Source: Aquabacterium sp. CECT 9606 (GTDB lineage Bacteria; Pseudomonadota; Gammaproteobacteria; Burkholderiales; Burkholderiaceae_C). Taken from it: DNA of 64,000 nt. Under the pieces are notes generated by a model. It did not search any database. It saw nothing but the letters and a program-made list of their open reading frames with translations, and had not been told where the DNA came from. Within the stretch, counting starts at the first letter, position 1, and the number at the start of each line of letters is the position of its first letter. Of the stretch, positions 8,736-17,275 are shown piece after piece. The stretch lies in assembly GCF_918741295.1 (NCBI RefSeq), contig NZ_CAKKNB010000001.1, positions 1 to 64,000 on the forward strand. Direction: 5' to 3'. Made by a program: the position numbers and the translations under genes.

Positions 8736-10922
8736 TCAATGGTCCGGGTTGAAGCTGGCGTCTGCGCGTTGGCGAGCCCAGCGCCACCACTGGGCCACCG
8801 GGGGCGCCCAGCCTTGGTCGAAACGCACCCAGGCGCGCTCACCCAGGCGTTCTGCCCGGGCGGCGTGGTCCAGGCGCACGTCCATCAACACGATGGGGCG
8901 CACCGTGTTCAGGTGGTGTTCGTCTTCAGGGTCGGTCTGGATGTCGCCGCCTTGTTGCTCGCTCAGGGCGGCGCTGGGCAGTTGGCGGGTGGCGCCCACG
9001 GCATCGCGCACCAAGGTGCCCGGCTCGGCGCGTTGCCCCTGGCTGCTCAGGCGCACCGACACGCCACCCAGGTGTTGGCGCAGTTGAACGGCATCGGCCT
9101 CGCGCACGGCCACGCGCACGGTGGTGGGCTGGGCGGTGAGCAAGTGGCCCAGCAGGTCGCCCCGGTGCAGATAGCGGCCGGGCAGGTCTTGTTCATTCGG
9201 CAGCACCAGGCGGCCCGCGCTCAAGGCGCGCACCTGGAGGTGGGCGATCTGTTCGTCCAGCCGGGCCACCTCGGCTTGCAGGCGTTGCAGTTCATCCTGG
9301 GCCTTGCCCGATTGGGCCGCGTCCTGGTTCATGCCCATGCCGGTGAACTGGTCCTGCTCGGCCTGGGTGATCTGCGCGGCCAGGCGCTCGCGCTGAGCCA
9401 GCAGTTTCGGGTTGCCCAGGGTGACCAGCACATCGCCCGGTTTCACGGCGTCGCCATCAGCATGGTGCACCGCCTGGATCAGGCCATCGACCTCGGTGCG
9501 CACCAGGGCCTGGTCGGGCGCCCAGACCACGCCCCGCACCACCAGGCGATCGGGCCATGGCAGCAGCATGGCCAACAGGGGTAGCAACAGCCAGGCCGCG
9601 CGCCGCAGGGCCGAGGCCCTTTGCTCACGCGGGCGCCACAGCACCGCTTGCCAAGCCATGCGGGCCCAGGACCAGGCTGGCTTGGCCAAGCCGAACAGCA
9701 GCGCCAAGGCCCCGCCCAGCCAGCCCAGCAGGCTGGACACGCTGCCGGCCCAAGCCACCAACGCACCCCACAGCAGCAATTGGTAGCCCCAGGCCAACGG
9801 GGCGTAGGCGACGAGCCAGGGCCGCTCACCGGGCGCGGGTTGGGGGCCTTGACCTTGCCCCATGTCATCGTGTTGTTGCGTCAACCAGCGCTGGCCATGG
9901 GCCTGCCACCACTGCTTGCTGCGCGGGCCCAGGTTGGGCAGGTGCAGTGCATCCGTCATCACGTGGTAGCCATCCAGCCTTTGCAAGGGGTTGGCGTTGA
10001 ACAGCAGCGTGGACACGCAGGCGATGAACCACACCACGAAGCCTGCGTCATGCAACAAGCCTTCGGTGGTGCTTTGCCACAGCCACAGGCCCAGCGCGGC
10101 CATGGCCAGCTCGGCCATGATGCCGGCGGCACTGACCAGCATGCGCTGCCAGGCGTGGCGGAAGGCGTTGGCCGCCGAGGCGTCCACATAAGGCACGGGC
10201 AGAAGCATCAACAGCGTGATGCCGGCCTCGCGCACTTGTCCGCCCCAGCGCCGCACGGCCAGCGCGTGCGCGGCCTCGTGGATCGCCTTGATGGCGGGGT
10301 AGAGCAGCAGCGACAAGGCCAGGTGCCGCGGCGTGTGCATCCACGCGGTGGCGTGGGCTTGCAGTGCTGAGCCGTGCATGAACAATCCGGTCAGCAAGGC
10401 CAGCATCAGCGCACACCATGCCACCAGCCCGGGCACCGAAAACACCGCGCGGGCCAAGGGCTCAGCCCGGTCCAACCAGCGGCTGGGGTTGCCCAGCGGG
10501 ATGCGCCAGGCCATCAGCGTTGAGGGGCGGCTGAGGGCTTGGTCGTTGACCTCAGGCGCCTGCGCCGGAGGGGATGAGAGCGAGGCCCGCGCGCCGAAGT
10601 CCGGCGTGCCATCGAACTCGACCAAGTGTTGCTTTTGCAGTTGCCGCAGCACGGCCACGATGTCGTCTTGCGTGGGCGCGTCGGCGTGGCTGTCCAGCAA
10701 GGGCCACAGGTCTTGCAAGGCGTGCTGGCCGTCAAAGCGCGCGGCAATGCGGTAGGCCGAGGGATTGAGCCTGCAGGCCTGGCCCGTGTCGTCATCGCGC
10801 AGCACCTGCCAACGCTGGCCGCGCACCCATTGGCCTTCCACGCTCACGCGGGGGCGTAGCTTGGGGCGCAAGGCCGCCACCCGGTGCCAGTCCGGGCTGG
10901 ACAAGGGGCTGTGCGCCAACAT
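8736..10922 (-). CDS. PqqD-like / M50 metallopeptidase / HlyD-like fusion membrane protein
   Basis: A 728-residue polytopic membrane protein. Residues ~25-105 resemble a PqqD-type winged-helix module (RLNPSAYRIAARFDGQ, then DIVAVLRQLQKQHLVEF). Several transmembrane segments follow, with a zinc motif HEAAH (215-219) and a second site-2-protease motif NPLQRLDGYH (311-320), matching the putative peptide zinc metalloprotease group of M50. The C-terminal half, after a further membrane segment, is HlyD-like: lipoyl-type segments (VDGLIQAVHHADGDAVKPGD), a coiled coil (about 520-570) and a beta-barrel. The ATG at 10922 leaves 5 nt to the upstream gene; a start at 10991 would overlap it by 64 nt. The family is associated with peptide or protein export and processing. 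Its function here as processing or channel subunit is inference. Confidence 0.85.
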   Translation of the reverse strand: MLAHSPLSSPDWHRVAALRPKLRPRVSVEGQWVRGQRWQVLRDDDTGQACRLNPSAYRIAARFDGQHALQDLWPLLDSHADAPTQDDIVAVLRQLQKQHLVEFDGTPDFGARASLSSPPAQAPEVNDQALSRPSTLMAWRIPLGNPSRWLDRAEPLARAVFSVPGLVAWCALMLALLTGLFMHGSALQAHATAWMHTPRHLALSLLLYPAIKAIHEAAHALAVRRWGGQVREAGITLLMLLPVPYVDASAANAFRHAWQRMLVSAAGIMAELAMAALGLWLWQSTTEGLLHDAGFVVWFIACVSTLLFNANPLQRLDGYHVMTDALHLPNLGPRSKQWWQAHGQRWLTQQHDDMGQGQGPQPAPGERPWLVAYAPLAWGYQLLLWGALVAWAGSVSSLLGWLGGALALLFGLAKPAWSWARMAWQAVLWRPREQRASALRRAAWLLLPLLAMLLPWPDRLVVRGVVWAPDQALVRTEVDGLIQAVHHADGDAVKPGDVLVTLGNPKLLAQRERLAAQITQAEQDQFTGMGMNQDAAQSGKAQDELQRLQAEVARLDEQIAHLQVRALSAGRLVLPNEQDLPGRYLHRGDLLGHLLTAQPTTVRVAVREADAVQLRQHLGGVSVRLSSQGQRAEPGTLVRDAVGATRQLPSAALSEQQGGDIQTDPEDEHHLNTVRPIVLMDVRLDHAARAERLGERAWVRFDQGWAPPVAQWWRWARQRADASFNPDH

Positions 10923-10927
10923 GGGCG

Positions 10928-12316
10928 TCAGCCCCACCAGGACCACAGGCCCAGCCGGGCCCGTTCCAGCAGGGGGCGCACCAGCGTCCACAACCAGGGG
11001 CGCTGGCCCACCACCACTTTGGCCTGCCCCATCAGGCCGGGACGCACCTCAGGCGGCACCGTCCCAGTGAACTCGGCCTGCACCTCGAACACATTGCGGC
11101 CTTCTCGGGCCTGGGCCAGAGGCGTGATGCGCACCACGCGCAGCGCCAGCGTGTCCCAGGGCAGGGCCGACAAGGCCAGCACCCCGGTTTGACCGGGCTG
11201 AAGCTTGCCCACCTCGGTTTCGTCCACCTCGATGATCACCCGATACTGCCGCGTGCTGGCCACGGTCAGCAGGGCATCGCCTTGCCGCACGGGCGCCCCG
11301 ATCGATTGGCTCAGGTCGCCCTGGATCACCACGCCATCAAAAGGCGCGCTCAGCTGTGAGCGCTGCAGTTGTTGGTCGACCAAGGCGAGTTGCGCCTGCG
11401 CCTCCTGCACCTTGGCCGGGCTCATGGCGGCGTCGGCGCGGTCTGCGCGGGTCATGGCACCGGCGTAGCTGTTCTCATGCTGGGCCATCTGGCTGGCCCA
11501 TTTGTCATGCTCCAGCTTGAGGTCCTGCTCGGCCAGATCGGCGAGCACCTGGCCGGCCTTGACCCGGTCGCCTGGGTGAACATGCGTGGCTTTGATGAAG
11601 CCATCGCTGGGGGCCACCAGAACGCGCTGCTCCGCGCCCTCGATGCGGCCACGCCCGCCAATGCGGTCGGGCAAGGGGAGCAGGGCGGCCACCGCCAGCG
11701 CGAGGGCGGCCAGTGCCAGGCCGCGCCGCCGCCAGGGGTGCTCCGGGTTGGTCAGGTCGCGCCAGCGGTGCCGGCCGGCTTGACGCAAATGCCAATGCCA
11801 GGGGCGGTGGGCTCGGCGTTGCAAGGCCAGCAAAGGCGCGCACTGCGCCACGGTGGCTTCGATGAACTGCTGCAGGGCGGGTGTGAGCGGCGGCTGGCCC
11901 CGCGACCATTCCAGACACACTGCGCCAGTGGGTGTGGGGCCTGCAGGCAAAGGCACGCTCAACACCGCACAGTCCAGGCGCTGCGCCAAGGTGCGGTGCG
12001 CCAGCGTCACCCATTGGTCGTGGTCGGTCAGCACGGGCGGCCAGCTCAAGGTCATGCCCTGGTCGATGGCCTCGTCCAGCGCCGCGCCCAGTTGCGTGGG
12101 CAGCAAGGCCGCGGTGTCGGGCGCGTCGGTGCTGGTCCATTGGGCGTCGGTCACCGCATGCCCTTGGTGCCACCAGGCCAGGCAGGCGCGCCTGGCGCCC
12201 ACTTGCGTGGCCAGGGTGGACAGCAGCAGCAAAGCGCCTTCTCGGGCGCTGCTGCAGGCGGCCAACTCGGCCAGCAAAACCGGGTTGACGGGGGCCAAAG
12301 GCGGGCGGGAGGACAC
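10928..12316 (-). CDS. GAF-like/HlyD membrane-fusion protein, first gene of the export operon
   Basis: A 462-residue protein with an unusual cytoplasmic front half. Residues 1-165 look like a GAF-type sensory fold (EGALLLLSTLATQVGARRACLAWW, then LDCAVLSVPLPAGPTPTGAVCLEW). A single transmembrane helix (about 199-216) follows, then a typical HlyD body: VLVAPSDGFIKATHVHPGD lipoyl half, a short coiled coil, LSAPFDGVVIQGDLSQ second half and a beta-barrel. It opens the minus-strand operon and is 5 nt from the M50 gene. It faces the divergent promoter region shared with the acyl synthase gene. The gene could tie export activity to a cytoplasmic signal, but no ligand-binding residues can be assigned. 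The GAF assignment is by pattern only and is less certain than the HlyD part. Confidence 0.85.
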   Translation of the reverse strand: MSSRPPLAPVNPVLLAELAACSSAREGALLLLSTLATQVGARRACLAWWHQGHAVTDAQWTSTDAPDTAALLPTQLGAALDEAIDQGMTLSWPPVLTDHDQWVTLAHRTLAQRLDCAVLSVPLPAGPTPTGAVCLEWSRGQPPLTPALQQFIEATVAQCAPLLALQRRAHRPWHWHLRQAGRHRWRDLTNPEHPWRRRGLALAALALAVAALLPLPDRIGGRGRIEGAEQRVLVAPSDGFIKATHVHPGDRVKAGQVLADLAEQDLKLEHDKWASQMAQHENSYAGAMTRADRADAAMSPAKVQEAQAQLALVDQQLQRSQLSAPFDGVVIQGDLSQSIGAPVRQGDALLTVASTRQYRVIIEVDETEVGKLQPGQTGVLALSALPWDTLALRVVRITPLAQAREGRNVFEVQAEFTGTVPPEVRPGLMGQAKVVVGQRPWLWTLVRPLLERARLGLWSWWG

Positions 12317-12546
12317 CGTCGGCTTCCTTGTGACGAAAACAAAGCCGGATCATTCAACGTTTGGTGATCAGGCGATCACCGAAAAAGCCGTGGGCAGTGT
12401 GGCTTTACCCCCCGTTTGAATCCCCTCAATCAAGTGGTTTGGTATTTCAAGTTGAGACAAGGTGTGACAAAATTTTTCAAACGGTTCGGGGTTTGTGCCA
12501 GATCCTTGGAAGACCGACCAAGTGTTTTAAATCGCAAGAGGCACAC
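12317..12546. promoter_or_regulatory. Divergent intergenic region with an inverted repeat
   Basis: This 230-nt gap separates the export operon (minus) from the FeeM-like gene (plus) and must hold both promoters. A near-perfect inverted repeat, TTTGGTGATC (12360-12369) and GATCACCGAA (12374-12383), has a 4-nt spacer. It lies about 44 nt upstream of the operon start codon, where an operator could act; without a T-tract it is a poor terminator. The stretch 12420-12545 is visibly richer in A and T than its surroundings. A ribosome-binding site AAGAGG (12536-12541) serves the acyl synthase. I could not pick convincing -35/-10 pairs. Confidence 0.5.
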
Positions 12547-13320
12547 ATGCAGTATTCCATCGCGTCACCGTCACGGATTCCCAAGGATGATGAATTAGGC
12601 GAACAGAGCGGCCTGAATAACAGCCTGCCCTTCGTGATGAAACTCGTTCGCACTGAAGAGCAATTGCTGAAAGTGTGTGAATTGAGGTCGGTAGCCTATG
12701 GACACCATTTGCCCCACATGGCCGAAAACATGTTGATTCCCGACGCCCTGGACAAATCACCTGGCACGGTGATTTTCCTGGCGGAAGACAAAATCACGGG
12801 TGAGGCGATTGGCACAGCGCGACTGCAGAGCAATTCGCACCAGCCACTGCTGTTGGAAGGCAGTGTCGATATTCCGGATGATTTGAAGAACCAAGCCTTG
12901 ACGGAAATCACCAGGTTTTCGGTCAGGCCTGGGTATAACCAGTTCACCACTCGGCAGGCGTTAATCAAGGCCTGTTATCTGTACTGCTGCGCCATGCAGT
13001 TGCCCTACATTTTGATCGGGGCCCGCCGTCCGCTGGATCGGATTTATGAATCGCTGGGGTATGTGGATATCTTTGGCGATGGCCGCAAGGTCCCTTTGAA
13101 GCACGCTGGCGGTATTGAGCACCGGGTGTTGAAATTCGACGTCTACGGGGCTGAGAGAAAATGGCACGCCAACCAGCACCCGCTGTATGGCTTCATGTTT
13201 AAAACGCACCACCCTGATATCCAGGTGTTTTCAGCGGTGAGTTCCGGGTGGGCCCGGCCGCGCAGGGCCGATCAGGCCGTCGGCATCAGGGACATGGACG
13301 GCGCGGCCAAGGGCAGGTGA
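12547..13320 (+). CDS. FeeM-like N-acyl amino acid synthase / GNAT-type acyltransferase
   Basis: A 257-residue protein that I match to the FeeM / exosortase-associated acyltransferase group, distant relatives of LuxI autoinducer synthases. Visible features are LRSVAYGHHLPHMAEN (the region corresponding to the conserved Arg/Phe N-terminal block), EAIGTARLQSN, EITRFSVRPGY (the LuxI-like E-x-x-R/F strand) and a C-terminal GNAT-like core with CCAMQLPYILIGARRPLDRIYESLGY. These enzymes typically join an acyl chain from acyl-ACP to an amino acid. The start is ATG 12547, with AAGAGG five nt upstream; the frame is open further upstream without a better start. The last ~16 codons overlap the convergent histidine kinase gene. 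Divergent location from the adhesin export operon suggests a shared regulatory setting. Substrate unknown. Confidence 0.75.
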   Translation: MQYSIASPSRIPKDDELGEQSGLNNSLPFVMKLVRTEEQLLKVCELRSVAYGHHLPHMAENMLIPDALDKSPGTVIFLAEDKITGEAIGTARLQSNSHQPLLLEGSVDIPDDLKNQALTEITRFSVRPGYNQFTTRQALIKACYLYCCAMQLPYILIGARRPLDRIYESLGYVDIFGDGRKVPLKHAGGIEHRVLKFDVYGAERKWHANQHPLYGFMFKTHHPDIQVFSAVSSGWARPRRADQAVGIRDMDGAAKGR

Positions 13321-15137
13321 GCCAGCAGCACCGACAGCAACTGGTCTTCGCGGAAGGGCTTGGGCAGGTGGGCGTCCATGCCCGCGCCCAGGCAGCGTTC
13401 GCTGTCCTCGGCCAGTGCGCTGGCGGTCAGCGCCACCACCGGGGTGCGGGCCAGTCCGCGTGACTGTTCGTCTGCCCGGATCTGGCGAGTGGCCTCGAAG
13501 CCATCCATGGCCGGCATCTGGCAATCCATCAACACCAGATCAGGACGCGGGTTGTTGCCACACATGCGGTTCACCACCTCCAGGCCATCGGGCACGTGTT
13601 CCACGGTCAGGCCGTGGCGGCGCAGCAGGGCCTCCACCACCATCGCATTGACCTCGTTGTCTTCGGCCAGGAGCACATGGCCTTGCAGGGCCACTGGTGT
13701 GCGGCCCACGTCCGCCGGCACAGGCGCGCCGGTGTCGTAACGTTTGGGGGCCAGCGCCTGCGAAGCGGTGTAGGCCGGCAAAGGCAGGATGACCTCGAAA
13801 CTCGACCCCTGGCCCTGCACGCTGGAGCAGGTGATCTCGCCCTGCATGGCCCGGCAGATCTCGCGCGAGATGGTCAAGCCCAGCCCTGTGCCGCCAAAAC
13901 GCCGGCCCAGCGAGTTGTCCACCTGGTGGAAGGGGTCGAAAATGGTCGACAGGTCTTGTGGTGCGATGCCGATGCCTGAGTCGGACACCCGCATCACCAT
14001 GGCCCCCGGTTGGCCGTCCTGGTCCACCATGCGGTGGGCGCTCAGGCGGATCTGGCCCCGCTCGGTGAACTTCACCGCGTTGCCGATCAGGTTCAGCAGG
14101 ATCTGGCGAACCCGTGCCGCGTCGCCCACCACATGGCAGGGGCGCGGCAATTGCACCTGGGTGATCAGCGTCAGACCCTTGCCCGAGGCGGTGACCGAGG
14201 TCAGCGCCACCAGGTCATCCAGCACATCGCTCAGATCAAAAGGCTGGTTTTCGACGGACAGGTGCCCGGCCTCGATGCGCGAAAAATCAAGGATGTCGTT
14301 GATGATGGACAGCAGGTGCTCGCCTGAACGCTCGACCAGGCCCAGGCGCTTGCGGTTTTCAAGGTCCAGGTCGGCCGACTGGATCATGCGCGTCAGGCCC
14401 AAGATGCCATGCAATGGGGTGCGCAGTTCATGGCTCATGGTGGCCACAAACTGGCTTTTCATCGCATTTTGACGTTCGGCCAATTGCAGGGCCGCTTCAC
14501 GTTCATGGGCAATTCGGTCGGTGACGAAACGCAGGCGAATCAATTCCACAATGTGTTTTTGTCCTCGCCAGGCCACGCACAGCAGGCAACTCAAAAAAAC
14601 CAGCAAGCCCGCGCCCGTGTACAAACTCAGCGGATCGTGCCGGTTCAAAAACACAAAAGCAGCCGGCAGGACCATGGGCGCGCAATATGCGACGTTATTG
14701 ATCCAGTTGGAATGCAGCGTGAAGGTGGCCAGGGTGGCCACGCCCGCCAGACCCACGCCAATCAGGGTGGAGGTCAGCAAATCATTGGCCGGCGTCAGCC
14801 AGATTCCGGCCAGACCCCACACGCAACCGTCCAGGAACATCAGCCCCAGGGTGGCCCTTTGCCAGTACCGGGTCACGGGGGCGCCCCGGTATTTGTGCCA
14901 CTCTTGCTGGATGATCCGGGGAACCGCGATGCCTATTTTCAGGCCCAGCCACCAATGCACCAATGAATTGGCCACCTGGTGGTGGAAGAACAGCGTGGTC
15001 AGCACCGCGAACAGCGTCGCCGCCACCGTGGCTGGCGTCGCCATCGCCATCATCATTCGGAACTGTTCCGCCTTGATTTTCTGGCGGAGTTCCGGATCCA
15101 ATTCCAGGAAAGATTTGGGCATGGACTTGCGGTTCAT
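13272..15137 (-). CDS. Hybrid sensor histidine kinase/response regulator
   Basis: A 621-residue membrane kinase. The N-terminal ~210 residues carry several hydrophobic helices (for example ATPATVAATLFAVLTTLFF). They are followed by a HisKA dimerisation helix with the phospho-acceptor His in MSHELRTPLHGILG, an HATPase_c domain (NLIGNAVKFTERG; DSGIGI; FGGTGLGLTIS), and a C-terminal receiver domain with LLAEDNEVNA, the acceptor Asp in LVLMDCQMPAMDG and a conserved KPF. No periplasmic sensor domain of notable size is visible, so the signal may be membrane-related. The start is chosen at ATG 15137 (MNRKSMPKS); a longer reading from 15443 adds about 100 unlikely residues. It overlaps the tail of the FeeM-like gene by 49 nt, convergently. 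Likely output: phosphorelay to an Hpt partner not in this window. Confidence 0.88.
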   Translation of the reverse strand: MNRKSMPKSFLELDPELRQKIKAEQFRMMMAMATPATVAATLFAVLTTLFFHHQVANSLVHWWLGLKIGIAVPRIIQQEWHKYRGAPVTRYWQRATLGLMFLDGCVWGLAGIWLTPANDLLTSTLIGVGLAGVATLATFTLHSNWINNVAYCAPMVLPAAFVFLNRHDPLSLYTGAGLLVFLSCLLCVAWRGQKHIVELIRLRFVTDRIAHEREAALQLAERQNAMKSQFVATMSHELRTPLHGILGLTRMIQSADLDLENRKRLGLVERSGEHLLSIINDILDFSRIEAGHLSVENQPFDLSDVLDDLVALTSVTASGKGLTLITQVQLPRPCHVVGDAARVRQILLNLIGNAVKFTERGQIRLSAHRMVDQDGQPGAMVMRVSDSGIGIAPQDLSTIFDPFHQVDNSLGRRFGGTGLGLTISREICRAMQGEITCSSVQGQGSSFEVILPLPAYTASQALAPKRYDTGAPVPADVGRTPVALQGHVLLAEDNEVNAMVVEALLRRHGLTVEHVPDGLEVVNRMCGNNPRPDLVLMDCQMPAMDGFEATRQIRADEQSRGLARTPVVALTASALAEDSERCLGAGMDAHLPKPFREDQLLSVLLAHLPLAAPSMSLMPTA

Positions 15138-15436
15138 AGCGTTACAGCTCACCACGAACAATGGAATATATGAAAAGCGGCCCACAGCCGCGCATTCAGA
15201 GATCCATTCTGACAAGTATTCGTGACAATTGTCGCGCCGAGTAAAAAAACCCCGCTCCATTTTGAGCCGCCTTTCACTTGGCGTCAAACATCTCGCGTGC
15301 GGGTGGTTCAGCACCTTCACCTGGGGGGCACGTTTATCCCGGCAGATCAGTAGAATCCACCCCAGTCGTGCGGCGGCCTGCGGTCTGCCGTGCTTTGCAT
15401 TTTTTCCATCATCCATTCGACTCATTGGGGGTTCAC
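15138..15436. promoter_or_regulatory. Divergent gap between histidine kinase and fba
   Basis: About 300 nt without a supportable gene. It must carry promoters for both flanking genes. The half nearest the kinase (15160-15250) is richer in A and T. A TAGAAT at 15351-15356 could be a -10 box for fba, but no good -35 lies at 16-18 nt, so I do not assign it. No hairpin or tRNA is evident. Confidence 0.3.
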
Positions 15437-16501
15437 ATGCCACTCGTTTCCATGCGCCAACTGCTGGACCATGCCGCCGAAAATGGCTATGGCATTCCGG
15501 CGTTCAACGTCAACAACCTGGAACAAGTGCAGGCCGTGATGTCTGCCGCCGACGAAGTCGGCGCGCCGGTCATCCTGCAAGCCAGTGCGGGTGCCCGCAA
15601 GTACGCCGGTGAATCCTTCATCAAGCACCTGATCCAGGCCGCGGTGGAAACCTATCCCCACGTCCCCTTGGTCATGCACCAAGACCACGGCCAGTCACCA
15701 GCGATCTGCCAAGGCGCAATCGACCTGGGCTTTGGCTCGGTGATGATGGACGGCTCGCTCAAGGAAGATGGCAAGACCCCCGCCGACTTCGCCTACAACG
15801 TCGATGTGACCCGCCGCGTGGTGCAACTGGCCCACAAGGTTGGCGTGACCGTTGAAGGCGAACTGGGCTGCCTGGGCAACCTGGAAACCGGTGAAGCTGG
15901 CGAAGAAGACGGCATTGGCGCCGAAGGCAAGCTGGACCACAGCCAGATGCTGACCGACCCTGAAGAGGCCGCCATCTTCGTGCGCGAAACACAGCTCGAT
16001 GCGTTGGCGATTGCCATCGGCACCAGCCACGGCGCCTACAAGTTCTCGCGCAAGCCCACGGGCGACATCCTGGCCATCTCGCGTGTCAAAGAGATCCACA
16101 AGCGCATCCCCAACACCCACCTGGTGATGCACGGCTCCTCGTCGGTGCCCTCCGAGTTGCTGGCCATCATCAACCAGTACGGCGGCAAGATGAAGGAAAC
16201 CTACGGCGTGCCGGTGGAAGAGATTCAAGAAGCCATCAAGTTCGGCGTGCGCAAGATCAACATCGACACCGACATCCGCCTGGCCATGACCGCCGCCGTG
16301 CGCAAGTTCCTGTTCGAGAACCCAGACAAGTTCGACGCCCGCGAATGGCTCAAGCCCGCCCGTGAAGCCGCCAAGCAGATCTGCAAGCAGCGCTACATGG
16401 AGTTTGGTTGCGAAGGCCAGGGCAGCAAGATCAAGCCCGTGTCCCTGGTGGACATCGCTGCCCAATACGCCAACGGCAAGCTGGCCCAAGTGGTGGCCTG
16501 A
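15437..16501 (+). CDS. fba: Fructose-bisphosphate aldolase, class II (Calvin-cycle subtype)
   Basis: A 354-residue zinc-dependent aldolase that interconverts fructose 1,6-bisphosphate with dihydroxyacetone phosphate and glyceraldehyde 3-phosphate in glycolysis, gluconeogenesis and the Calvin cycle. Class II signatures are clear: [16 protein letters not shown], the metal-binding [42 protein letters not shown] and INIDTDIR. Length and the extended C-terminus ([13 protein letters not shown]) fit the long Calvin-type subfamily common in Burkholderiales. The start at ATG 15437 follows a GGGGGTT stretch. The gene ends shortly before a clear terminator and is probably transcribed alone. Confidence 0.97.
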   Translation: MPLVSMRQLLDHAAENGYGIPAFNVNNLEQVQAVMSAADEVGAPVILQASAGARKYAGESFIKHLIQAAVETYPHVPLVMHQDHGQSPAICQGAIDLGFGSVMMDGSLKEDGKTPADFAYNVDVTRRVVQLAHKVGVTVEGELGCLGNLETGEAGEEDGIGAEGKLDHSQMLTDPEEAAIFVRETQLDALAIAIGTSHGAYKFSRKPTGDILAISRVKEIHKRIPNTHLVMHGSSSVPSELLAIINQYGGKMKETYGVPVEEIQEAIKFGVRKINIDTDIRLAMTAAVRKFLFENPDKFDAREWLKPAREAAKQICKQRYMEFGCEGQGSKIKPVSLVDIAAQYANGKLAQVVA

Positions 16502-16544
16502 TACCCCGCCCCCACGCGGCGCTTTACAGCGCGGCTGCCACAAG

Positions 16545-16582
16545 AAGCCGACACCAGCGTTAAGCTTGGGGTCGGCTTTTTT
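16545..16582 (+). terminator. Rho-independent terminator after fba
   Basis: Stem AAGCCGAC (16545-16552) pairs with GTCGGCTT (16571-16578) and runs into a T-tract to 16582. It lies 43 nt after the fba stop and just before the ribosome-binding site of the next gene. Confidence 0.85.
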
Positions 16583-16599
16583 CTTTGGAGAACCAACCC

Positions 16600-17271
16600 A
16601 TGCTCAAGCTCCACGGCTTTTCCTTGTCCAACTACTACAACAAGGTCAAGCTGGCCCTGCTTGAAAAGGGCGTGCCCTTTGAAGAGGTGTTGGTGCCGAC
16701 GGCGGGCTGCCCGGTGGACCGGGGGATGTCGCCACTGGGCAAGGTGCCCTACCTGGAGACCGAGCACGGCAGCCTGTGCGAGAGCCAGGTGATCCTGGAT
16801 TACATCGAGGCACGCTACCCCACGCCAGCCTTGCTGCCCACCGATCCCTGGCGGGCCGCCAAGCACCGCGAGATCATCACCTTCCTGGAGCTGCACGTCG
16901 AGTTGTGCGCGCGCCAGCTGTACGCGCAAGCGTTTTTTGGAGGCACCTTGCCCGACAAGTTCCTGGCGCGCGTCAAGGGCGACCTGGTCAAGAACCTGGC
17001 GGCGTTCAAGCCTTTGGCGGTGTTCGGGCCCTATGTGGCTGGCGACACCTTCTCGGCTGCGGACTGCGCCGCCTATGTGCACCTGCCGCTGGCGGGCTTG
17101 GCCACCAAGATCGTCTATGGCGAAGACCTGGTCGTGGCGGCCGGCATCGACTGGAAGACCTATGTCAAGCTGATCGAGCAACGCCCCACGGCCCAGAAGG
17201 TGGCGGCCGACCGCAAGGCGGATCAGGCGCGCGCCACCGCAGTCACCAAGGCGGCTGCAGCAGGAGGTTGA
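16600..17271 (+). CDS. Glutathione S-transferase family protein
   Basis: A 223-residue cytosolic GST-like protein. The N-terminal thioredoxin-like domain shows LKLHGFSLSNYYNKVKLAL, the cis-Pro motif GKVPYLE and the glutathione-binding ESQVILDYIE. An all-helical C-terminal domain follows (FLELHVELCARQLY; FSAADCAAYVHLPL). The start is ATG 16600, preceded by GGAG at 16587-16590; an earlier in-frame start at 16585 lacks a ribosome-binding site. It is likely to conjugate or reduce electrophiles, but the catalytic residue (Ser14/Asn15-Tyr16 region) cannot be assigned confidently. The DUF481 gene follows 4 nt later, suggesting co-transcription. Confidence 0.9.
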   Translation: MLKLHGFSLSNYYNKVKLALLEKGVPFEEVLVPTAGCPVDRGMSPLGKVPYLETEHGSLCESQVILDYIEARYPTPALLPTDPWRAAKHREIITFLELHVELCARQLYAQAFFGGTLPDKFLARVKGDLVKNLAAFKPLAVFGPYVAGDTFSAADCAAYVHLPLAGLATKIVYGEDLVVAAGIDWKTYVKLIEQRPTAQKVAADRKADQARATAVTKAAAAGG

Positions 17272-17275
17272 TCAC

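Noticed and set aside
16393..17181. Minus-strand frame opposite the GST gene
   Set aside because: The GST on the plus strand has clear motifs and a ribosome-binding site; the minus frame has neither.
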